Origin: Thamnaconus septentrionalis
Lineage: Eukaryota > Chordata > Actinopteri > Tetraodontiformes > Monacanthidae
Assembly (NCBI GenBank): GCA_009823395.1
Contig: CM020503.1
Location: 4,990,001-5,054,000 of the forward strand
DNA length: 64,000 bases
Direction of reading: 5' to 3'
The notes beneath the pieces are model-generated. The model ran no database searches and was not told where the DNA came from. It saw only the letters and a list, made by a program, of their open reading frames with translations. Within the stretch, counting starts at the first letter, position 1, and the number at the start of each line of letters is the position of its first letter. Positions 54,887 through 64,000 of this stretch are shown one piece after another. The position numbers were made by a program, and so were the translations under genes.

Positions 54887-55348
54887 CACTCACCGGCCAC
54901 TTGACCTGTCTAGTTTAGGTACTCCTGTGTAGTACCAGATACCCAGTGACTTACAGCTCGGCACTGTTCTAAGTTTGGAGCTCTAGATTCTATTCATTCT
55001 GCAGATGTTGGTTCTATGCAGTGGTTCTTTGAGTTCCTGTTGCATTTCTATGGTCTCCAGTCAGTCTGTGTGTGATATTTTCTGCCACATACAATTGCAG
55101 ATCACTGGATATTTTCTCATTTTTGAGACCATCCTCTGTGAGCTCTACAACACCAACCACCATGCTTACCACGTTCACAGTCACTTTGGTTCTCTTTCCT
55201 CCCTCTTCTGATGCCCACTGCGAACTCCTGCAAGTCGTCTTCACCACGCCAGCATGCCTGGATGCATTGAGTCACTGTGATTGGCTGATTAGCTATTTGT
55301 GTGAACAAGCAATTGCATGCGTTATCTAATAAAGTGGCTGTTGAATGT
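54887..55348 (+). mobile_element. TIR repeat family A (copy 3, plus), both ends present, internally deleted
   Basis: The left end reads CACTCACCGGCCACTT. The right end reads AATAAAGTGGCTGTTGAATG, whose reverse complement (CATTCAACAGCCACTTTATT) is an imperfect match to the left end, so both termini are visible. The interior retains the ~360 bp 3' part of the family consensus; most of the left half is deleted. Probably a nonautonomous class II element. The superfamily is not assigned. Confidence 0.7.
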
Positions 55349-58204
55349 ATATTGATCTCTAGAAAACAGTGCTTTCAACCCTCTGTTTACAGTGACCATT
55401 AAGACATCCAGTTAGCTTCCCGCTAAAGCTGATGCTCGGTTGAATCCAGCACGTGTTTTGTCGAGGACAAAAACTACGGCCACATGAGCCACTCTGAGAA
55501 GGTGGAACAAACACTTGGCTGCCAGTGTTGTCACTAACCTTGGAGAGGTATCATTGTCCTTTGTGGCCTGATTTCCTGAGCTGTGAGTTCTATCACACTT
55601 TAAGGGACAAAAATGGAGCAGGCAAGAGAAGAAAAGGACAGACTTGTCATATCTTTTATCTGCTGCCCTGATATAGAACTATCTATAGAACTAACTATAC
55701 TTCTTTCTGGCAGCACGTAACATGCCATCATCAACGCCTCCTGTCTGGCTGGAAGCAGCTCGGAGGCCGACTGGTCTCTCCATCTTTATTACAGCAGAGG
55801 CACCAGAGAGACGCAGGAAGAGGAAGAAGGCGCGACAGAGAATAGAGGGGACGCACCTGACTGGAGAGTCACACCGAACACTTTGGACTTCAGATGGTGT
55901 CTTTTTAAAAGCTTCCAGAGATGCTTTTGTCAGATGAGGACTAGACTACACCCCTCAGCTCCTCGCACTGCTTTTGTTGGTGGATCAATCATCATTTGGA
56001 GGTGATGGTGCAAAAACTCACTTCAACAAATCTCTTTAACTGACAGTTTTAAGGCAACAAAAAGACAAGTGTTGTTTTCAAGGTCACATAATATCCAAAT
56101 TCATATCAATAACTTATTATTTTAAGGATCATCAGCCTTTGTAAGTGCATGCTTTAACACACAGTTCTGGAAAGGCACTGAAACCTCCAACCAATCGGTT
56201 CTTCCCTATGACACTTCTGACTCCCTTCCAAACACACAAAACACTGTGGGTCCCATTCCAAACATGTGGAAGGAGGAGTTTGAGCTGGAGTGGTTTTCGA
56301 TGGTTGACCCATCGTGGCCACTGGTCACCCTCGGTGCTCAGGTTGTCAAGGGGCCACTTTTTCTCTGACCAAACTTGAGGTCAGAGGTCAGGTGCTGGTG
56401 AGCCTTATCATCGCTTGAGTCACAGTTAATAACACACGTCATCCGGGGCCCGGAGTCGCTCAATGACTCAGAGTGTACGGCTTCATACACCGTCGCATAA
56501 TTCTGCGCGGCTCCATTTGCAGTTTGCATGTCATGAATCTATAAGTGTCTCTCTCTAATTTGCGACGTCCAGAGGGGAGCTGTGACAAGGTGACCCAGGC
56601 TGTGTTCTTAATCATCAGCTGGTCTGGATGAGGTTAAGGATGGAAATTGGTTTCGGCTCCGTCGTGAATCTATTATCGTATCTCCCCTTCTCCTCCCGCC
56701 GTCTTTGTTTCTCCTCTCTGTCGGACATCATTTTACATCTTGGCCGCTCCCCTCGTCTGCCCGTCTCCTCTTTGTCATTCGCCTCTTCCGCGTGCGCGCC
56801 CTTTATGCGCCGCCCCCCCTTCCGCCCACCAACCCCTCCGTCTGCGATGTGAAAACTGCATCAGCACATTGATAATGGGATTTATTTAAATAGCCACCCT
56901 CAAAAGAGAAGGATGTTCTTTGACATCCGCCGTGATAATATGGAATCATGTCGGAGTCGGCTGCTTCCTCGTCCTCCTGCTCTTTATCCCCACGGTTTGC
57001 CGAGAGTCACTTGTGTTTTTATTCCAGTTGTTCGAAGGTGCTTATCGATCAGCTTTAGTTTAGTCACTTTCTATTGTATGAATGGGTTTTGGTGGCAGAC
57101 TCATCCAGCACGGTGGAGGCTACAGCCTCACTCCACACAGCGCCACCCCGCAGCCAGACATATTCACTGCAGCATCATTCCGTCAAGAACTGGTTGGCAG
57201 ACACAAGTGGAAACACACCAAACCGCTAAGTGATGTCCTGCCAATCCTTCTATAGCTGCAGACATGGAAGGTAGATACACGTTGCTTTACAACAAGCACC
57301 ATCTAAAGTACCATCTAATCAAACAGTAATTGTAAAAAATAAATAAATAACACATCACTCTTTGGACTTCGTTCAAAACCTTTCTTTATATTTCTTTCAT
57401 CCGCCACCAGATTTACTCATTTGGTACATTTTGGGATTATTTGTGGATATTTTTCCTCATAAACACTTAAAACTGCAAAGACGAGTTCTCTTTAAGATGC
57501 GGCTGAGACTTAAACACGTCTCAGTCTGCCAGTGGGAGCGCACAGTGACGGCCATGACGGGGAGAGTGAGCGTTGTTGTGGAATTAATGTGTCCCCTCAC
57601 AGTGCCTTATCGCCAATAATCTCTCTGCTATACATATTGATTTTAGATTAGGGATTCAGCCCCGTGCATCGAGCTTATCGTGCTCATCACCAGATTCTTT
57701 CCTCAGCGGCCGTTCCTGGCTGCAGATATTTGGGTTTACACAGGCCTTTTCAGCGATACTAATCAAGCTGCTGTTGCATCCGGCCTCTTTCCCGCTGCCT
57801 CACACAAGGCTTTGCTGCACTAAATGTAGCTTAAGCTTTATTCAAATTGTATTAAATTTCTCCAGAATCTATACAACAGCTCGTTAAAAAGCACTTCCGT
57901 TCCCATTTAGCTCTTTTTAAGTTAACAGTAAACGAGGATAAAAAGGTTAAATTATTCAGACAAACATGAGTAAATGAAATACTAAATAAAACTGATTGAC
58001 TTCAGAACATTTTAAGCCTGCAGCCATGTTTACTTGCGTATGACAAAACTTTGGACTTGAATGTACAACATACATTACAATCATGACTTTTATTTTGGAG
58101 GAGAAAACTCCAACTAAGTTTCTCCTGTTGTTACATTATAATACTAAACCTTGCAAATCATTTCAAACAATAATGTGTGTCTTTAGCTTGTAATTGAACT
58201 TTTA
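55349..58204. other. Intergenic desert
   Basis: Apart from family F copy 2, 56420-56940 and 57590-57850 (CGCCAATAATCTC, TTTTAGATTAGGGATTCAG) are repeat-free and may be regulatory; the rest is AT-rich and featureless. Confidence 0.5.
55526..55660 (+). repeat. Unnamed repeat family F (copy 2)
   Basis: TTGTCACTAACCTTGGAGAGGTATCA and GGAGCAGGCAAGAGAAGAAAAGGACAGAC correspond to 47856-47972. The second block can be read MEQAREEKDRLV, resembling the beginning of MADF/Myb-like transposon proteins, but the frame stops soon after. The link to a transposon protein is speculative. Confidence 0.45.
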
Positions 58205-58285
58205 CCAAACCTTTATTTAACTAGAATAAAAACCCACTCAAATCGAGATCTCGGTCACAAGGGTGACCAGACAAGACAGCAGTAG

Positions 58286-58288
<3 letters not shown>
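58205..58288. repeat. Short dispersed teleost repeat next to a TA tract
   Basis: AAACCTTTATTTAACTAGAA, GAGATCTCGGTCACAAGGGTG and ACCAGACAAGACAGCAG follow the order of a ubiquitous vertebrate/teleost dispersed sequence (AACCTTTATTTAACCAGG... AAATCTC... CAAGGGAG... GGCAGC). From memory only; class unknown. Confidence 0.45.

Positions 58289-58341
<53 letters not shown>
58289..58341. repeat. (AT)n microsatellite, ~53 bp
   Basis: Perfect AT repeat. A second short TATATA stretch occurs at about 58742-58755. Confidence 0.98.
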
Positions 58342-58345
<4 letters not shown>

Positions 58346-61300
58346 CTACAAAATGGAAGTGTGAATGTAAAATACATCATTTTCCTGGTGAGTTTTTACA
58401 TAATTAATGGTGCAAAGCTGCTCAGCTGACGTCTTGCCTGAAAATTATGACAGAAAAAATTGATAATGCAGCTCTGATTCTCTTAATCTCACACACGCAG
58501 GCAGCCAGACAGCAGCAGAAGGACTGAGGATCAGGGCTGTTTGTTTGGCCGGCGCCGCACGTGACGATGGACTAATAGAAAACCTTGACACTTTTTCAGA
58601 TTCCTCACAGTCAGTAAATAAAGCAGCAACATTGTCCAGGCTAGCCCCGTCACGCTCACACGCACACGTGTCCTTCTCACTGGGGAGGCTCAGTTGGATG
58701 CCAAACAAATCATCCTGTGGCAGTTTTTACAGCAGGGTTAAATATATATATATATAGAATATAAAATGAAGTGAATGGAACGCATCTCAATGTTCACAGC
58801 GGACGTAGGAGGCCTGATAACATTAACCTTTCTGCTGCATGTTGGAAAAGGTTAAGAATGTACTTGACACACGCTGCAGTGGAGTGGAGACGTTCCCGCT
58901 TCTGCTTAAAAAGGAGCTTCCTGCTTTAATATCGGTTCACTTGGGGTCGACTGCTGTGTTACGTCTGAGTGACCCTGAGATCCTTTAAAAAATAAACAAA
59001 TGAATAAAATGAACCCGTTTACGTGTTTATCTTTTTACGGCACAACTGGTCGAATTATTGAAGTTGCTGCTAATCAGTTACACGCACGAAGACGCAACCT
59101 TGAATTCACAGATTTCATTGTGCACATCTGTCATCGGCGTCTTTCGTGTGTTATTACCGCTTTATAACCGTCTACCCAGCGTCACTGACGTCTCACGGTC
59201 AGTAATTACAAAACCAAATAAAGTGGCGCCTCGACCCGAGCGTGTTGACGCAACACGTTTCTTTCGGCTGTGTGAGATGTTGCCGCCATATGTTCCCGCT
59301 GCGAGCGCCGTGGTCGGCGAGCCACCGGAGGGACTCTTGTTTCCCGCGGAGCTCAGTGAGCTGACAAACTGAGCTGGAGTGACGGCGGAGAAACAGACGC
59401 GCTGGCTACGGATGGTTGGGAAACCACGGAAGACGGAAGTGGCGCGGCTAAAATAGAGCCGTGCGCTGTGCGGAACGCTGAAGAGAATCCGTCGCCGTCA
59501 AAGTGGAACTGCAAAAGGAGCATAAGAATGTTTTTAGTTCGCTGAAGCCACTCAAAATAATAATAAAAACAGCTGTGCTTTCATTTACAATTGATTAGTG
59601 TTAATATATGCAATAAGTATGACTATAACAAGTCTAAGCAGTGATGGCAGCTATATTGAAGCACCTACAGTATCACACATTGTGGACCTGCTCAGGGTTT
59701 CATGATTCTTTAAGCTGGTAGAGGAAAGCCGTGAGATCAAGTGGGATCTCAGAAAACAGGGACCGATTTTTTTTTTTTTTTTTTGCAAATTGTTTTCTTA
59801 CCACGAGATGGTGCTAAGTCTTATAAACAGGGCCTCAAAAAGTTGATGCTGTAAATTCTAAAGACACAATTTGTTCCCGAGCAAACCCCGCCTCCATCTT
59901 TCCCTTGACACCTGCACTTTTGTTTCATCGTCTTCCCACTGTGGCCATAATATTTAGCCGGAGACAAAATTTTCTTCTGTTGTTGGCAAATAAAAAAGAA
60001 AAACCATACGTAACTGGGCCCTATCATTTAGATCCACTTATGCCAGGGGCCTCGAGTGCAGCTGCACTGCGTCCACTGTTCACATCGACGCCGTGCCCGT
60101 GAATGCAGAATATCCAAATCAAGCCCATTGTGTCTGAAGCGCGACGCAACGGCCTCGTTACCCCAAATTGTTAAAAAGCAAAACAAGATTCTTTGCCTCG
60201 GAGAGAATCATTTCACACAGTCTGCCAAAAATAACCACAGGGAGGGAAATTAAAAACAACAACAACCGCCACCACATTGGAAACATGTGGCTTGACAAGG
60301 CGACCAGATGCTCAAAGAAAAGGAGCCCCGTCCCAAAACATCGTTTGCACACAATTACTTGACTCCCTGCTCCTGCTGCCAGTGAATGAGCCTGTGAGTG
60401 GGTGGAAGACACCAATAGCTGGAAATAACATGATTCACTGCGCTGTAATTAGAGACTGGAGCCGATGAAAGGAGATGGGTTGCTCTTTGACTCGGGGCAC
60501 CCACAGAGACATACAGATACTTTCTAAATGCCGTCAGGCCAGCTGGAGCCGTTAGCCCTCGTCCATCCGCACCTCGGCTCCTTGCTAACCCAAAGCTCTC
60601 GACTCACATGAGCCCCGCTTGCAGAAAAAGGGGCTGAAACACGTTTTTACTTAGCAAAAAAAGAAAATTAAAAACGCTCACAGATGCATGTTTGGTGGTA
60701 GAAAATGTCTGGACAATTCTGAGACTTATTGCTGAGTAGCATTTTCTCTCTTGCATTTGAAAACACTTAAGGGAAATTTTTCAGCTAGTGCTATGACGTT
60801 GTGTAATACTATGTAGACACCATACAGGGATAGCTGGGAAGTGTTGTATGATTTGACTTATTCCACAAACGCTTCAGTTAACAGGAAATAAATACATTCT
60901 AAATGTCTTCATTATCTAGAGCATGAGCAGAGGACCAGCCGCGAAGGCACTGGATGAGCTAAACAGTGTGAACGGAAACAACTCACTGCCTCGGCTCGGA
61001 CATTAGTCTCACTTCCTGTTTCGCCTGGTCTTGCCCGTCAGTTTAAAGTGCTGAAAACGCTGCATTCCAGGAAACTTTCTGGTTTGGAGAGACGTGAAGA
61101 CGGCTGCAGCATTTTTATTTATTTATTTATTCATTCATTTTTAGGTGTCCAGCCGTTGTAGTGAAAACGTGGCTTGAGGGAGCTTTGTCCAGTCATTTTT
61201 GTTTTTATTCGATAAAACCTCTTCAGAGCAAACAAATATTAATTTGTTCTGATTAAATTAGATAATGAAGTTAGACTATCTACTAATTTGTACATGACAA

Positions 61301-61649
61301 GATGGCAGAAGGAAACCTATCTGCTGCTTCATCTCCCCTCCTCGCAGCCTTCCGGCTCGGGCTATCGCCGCACACATCAGTAATTACTGCAGGTTGTCGG
61401 CCATTTATCACAGAGGAGGCCGCGGTGTTCCGACACGCGGGCCTCACGGCGGCCTGCGGGAGCGAGCGAGCGAACGTGCGTGCGTGCGTGGCAGCAGTTC
61501 GGCCGTGATGGCATGCACCGATGCGCACACACAGACGCACACAAGGTCGCGCGCACACAGACGCTCTCAAAGACACAGGTGTCGGAACGACGGAACATTA
61601 CCGTCCTGTCCCTCCGTGATAACGGAGCGGGCGCCTCGAGGAAGTGATG

Positions 61650-61651
<2 letters not shown>
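58342..61651. other. Intergenic with CpG/ETS block
   Basis: Contains the CpG/ETS block 59220-59490, T run at 59768-59784, and repeat-free 60050-60480. GC-rich CpG stretch 61320-61520 adjoins the AC tract. No supported exon. Confidence 0.5.
59220..59490. promoter_or_regulatory. CpG-rich block with ETS motifs, possible promoter
   Basis: CpG dinucleotides are dense (about 59225-59350 and 59390-59490), with ACGGAAG and ACGGAAGTG ETS-type sites at 59426-59441 in a GC-rich setting. This combination is usual in vertebrate CpG-island promoters. Two short ORFs start inside: plus 59277-59372 (31 codons) and minus from ATG 59289-59287 (MAATSHTAERNV...). Neither is recognisable. Confidence 0.35.

Positions 61652-61726
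<75 letters not shown>
61652..61726. repeat. (AC)n microsatellite, ~75 bp
   Basis: Perfect AC repeat, the longest dinucleotide tract in the window. Confidence 0.98.
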
Positions 61727-61728
<2 letters not shown>

Positions 61729-63221
61729 CTCCTATTTAATGAATTGTTCTGGAGTAGCTAGCAAATGACTTTCTATAAATAGTCGTAGTAAACAAAGCTC
61801 TCAGTTCTCAGTATCATGCAACATTAGCGTAAAGGGCAATTCAAATAATTATGTTTTGCACTCTGATTGATTCCGCGGCCTATTTTTTTCCCCCTCCTCT
61901 GTCCTCCTTGCTACAGGAAGATATCGGCTGCTGGCGTTGTCAGCAGCTCATCAAAAGTAATTCAGTTACAGATGTTAAACAAGGAGGCGGTCCATCATCA
62001 CGCCGCTAAGGTCACGCTGGAAGTCACCCCCCAATATTACCCCCCACCACCACAACCACGCGGTTTACACTCCCCGACATCCTCGCCTCTAAAAATAAAT
62101 AAATAAATACATAAATAAATAGATAAATAACATCCGAGCACGCCTTGTCCTCCATCAGCGAACAGCTAAATACGATTTATGGAAAGTGACAGCAGCGCCC
62201 GAGGCCCCCCGTTTTTTTTTTTTAATTATTAATATCAGAGAGTCCACAGGAGTCATCTCTCAATCCACCTGCGGAGGTAAGGGGGTTATTTGTTGTAGTG
62301 CAGCCACTTACACTTTGATTCATTTGACAGCCGTCCCTCGTGTCCCGGCGAACAGCCGCGGCGGGGCCGCTGATAAGGAGGCTATTCCCAGCGATCCGGT
62401 GACTTTGACCCAGCTTACAGGAAGGGACGTGCACTCGCTCACGTATGGTCGCAAATGGAGATAAAAAAAGAAAAAAAGAAAAAGTTGCGGCCAGAAGCGC
62501 GCATCATTTCCTCCAAGTGCCTTGAGTCCTCTTATTGAGACGCCCCCTGACGGTCAAGGTCAAGGGGCACCCACCCTCTCCTCGACCCACCTCTCCGACC
62601 CCCTCCCCTCTCCCAGCTCAACGTCTGTTGGCCTCAACTGAGAAAAAAAATGTTTTTAGGTTAAATGAAAAGGAGAAGGAATCCCAGTCTCCAGTCTCTG
62701 CCGCTGCTTGTTACGCCAGCCTGTTTATTAAGATCTTTCAGATGTAAGTGTGAGTCTCCGAGTGGCGTGGCCGCGTTTATCATCCCAGGCATCTGTCAAC
62801 GCCGCGCAGGGGTACGTGAGCCGCGGCGCCGCAATCTGCGCTAATTACGGCCTCACTGTGAAGCTTCCTCCGCGCGCCAGAGAACCTTCGCAGCAGCTCC
62901 CCGGGCTGGACGGCGGGAGAGCAGAACAAATTAGTCTAATAGCTGCAAAGTGCCCGCTAAGCAGTGCCAGAGGCCAACTAGCCACAAACCTGCTCATGTG
63001 TGCCGGACGAGAACAGAGTGGGATGTGGCTCGGCCCGCCCGTTTGGCCGTGCAGGTTAGCTTGCGCTAGCATTAGGCTTTTCTTGTGTAATGTTTGCAGA
63101 ACGCCCAAATATGCCTGCGGTCAATAATTCAGTTGATGTTTGCTGTATTTGTGAGGAGCCTGGCTTTGTCCCCACCTGTTCAGAGGTGCGCAAGAGCAAA
63201 AAAGTCATGCTACTGTGGCAA
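61727..63221. other. Intergenic
   Basis: (AAAT)n-like at 62090-62128; TCAAGGTCA (orphan nuclear receptor half-site type) at 62554-62562; repeat-free 62690-62960 with GCGCTAATTACGGCC. No exon. Confidence 0.5.
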
Positions 63222-63302
63222 GGTGCAGATGGCCCGGGCGGGCCTCGAACCCCAGGCTCCCGGGTAATAGTACTGCGTGCTAACCATTCGGCCAAAGGGA
63301 CA
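63222..63302 (-). pseudogene. tRNA-like remnant or SINE head
   Basis: The reverse strand contains TTTGGCCGAATGGTTAGCACG (A-box-like D arm) and GGGGTTCGAGGCCC (perfect B box) about 31 bp apart. The acceptor ends do not pair, only part of the T stem pairs, and no 17-nt anticodon arm forms. It is therefore a tRNA pseudogene or the head of another SINE with its tail toward lower coordinates. It sets it apart from family C, whose body is absent. Confidence 0.65.
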
Positions 63303-64000
63303 TCCCCTTGGACAAGTAGCCAGGGCGCATGATCAATTGGAGGCATAGTGACAGGACTCTGAACTGTCACACTACTATATGCAGTCGTCCCTGCCACGCT
63401 GCTGCCTCAAAAGCAGTCTAACGGTCAAGAGGTGAGAGGTTATACCACGCACAAGGACGTACCGCTGCATCGGGATGAGGGCAGGAGAGGTACGGAAGTG
63501 TGTGTTGAGTTCATTCAGGATCAAACAGAAAGAAAGATAATCTGGGATTTCCGAGGTAGCATTTAGCTATAGTTTGAGATATTAAATAATTACTTGTCCA
63601 CATACTTGCACTGCAATATTGATCAGAATGGACAATCAGTGGAATCACACATCACCAACTCTTAACTGGTTGGAATTAAACATATTCATAAAAACAAGGG
63701 ACAACTTTCTGAACACGTAAACTTCTCAAAGATTCTCAGTTGCAAACTTGGTATCAACTTGGCGCTTTCAAAGCATCACACCGGAAAACATGCTAATGGG
63801 TTTTAGCCACGAAGAAAACATCTCATTTTCTGGACGAGCCAAAGTTGAACAAATGTGACTGGGATTCACCCTCAATTTATTTATTAATGAATATTCCATC
63901 TCACGTTAACACGCCCACCCCACCACCCACCACCACTAACACCTTTTCTTAATATATACCCTGAAAAATGTCATTACCGGAGTGGCACGAAACAGCTAGG
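63303..64000. other. Intergenic to right edge
   Basis: Nothing recognised beyond possible flank of the tRNA-like remnant; CCACC-rich 63909-63935. Confidence 0.6.

Noticed and set aside
54990..55340. Overlapping frames on both strands around 55.0-55.3 kb
   Set aside because: Lie inside TIR repeat family A, which also supplies similar frames at 19.1-19.4 kb.
61377..61768. Long frames across the AC tract
   Set aside because: Thr-His/Cys-Val runs come from the microsatellite.

Overview
The window looks like nuclear DNA of a teleost fish. It has a vertebrate intron-exon gene, many CA/GA/TA microsatellites, and decayed interspersed repeats of types I recognise from bony-fish genomes: tRNA-headed SINEs, short TIR elements and a Harbinger-like remnant. 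Nothing bacterial, viral or plasmid-like is visible.

Only one gene can be supported: the 5' part of fam20c, the Golgi/secreted Ser/Thr kinase, on the minus strand. Coding exon 1 (9685-10247), exon 2 (8936-9111) and exon 3 (4972-5050) join in frame through canonical GT/AG sites (phases 2, 1 and 2). They encode the signal anchor, the variable linker with a poly-Gln run, and the start of the kinase domain up to the split Lys codon of FKPMK. Exon 4 and the rest of the kinase core are not seen in 1-4971 and presumably lie beyond the left edge. A CpG-dense 5' UTR/promoter with a strong-Kozak 16-codon uORF and a (GA)n tract lies at about 10248-11223.

The remaining ~53 kb (11.2-64 kb) contains no exon I can defend. 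It holds microsatellites, decayed transposons, a few GC/CpG-rich blocks, and many short blocks rich in homeodomain-, POU-, Fox- and Tcf-like words of the kind found in conserved noncoding elements. The layout resembles a regulatory gene desert upstream of fam20c or beside an unseen developmental gene; this is inference, because no alignment was possible.

Repeats: one TIR element family has three copies (2608-2700 minus, 19111-19425 plus, 54887-55348 plus, the last with both termini). One tRNA-headed SINE-like family has three copies (11640-11795, 22760-22895, 47020-47352). A second SINE (44185-44352), a tRNA-like remnant (63222-63302), a 915-bp hAT-like TIR element (30115-31029), a Harbinger-like remnant (47391-47833) and two further unnamed repeat pairs complete the mobile content.

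I found no convincing new biological system. The observations most worth a second look are the fam20c uORF and ATG-less upstream open frame, the Gln-rich linker, the CpG/ETS block at 59.2-59.5 kb, the orphan exon-like ORF at 50.86-50.98 kb, the CTCF-like pair at 32.1 kb, and several conserved-element-like blocks.
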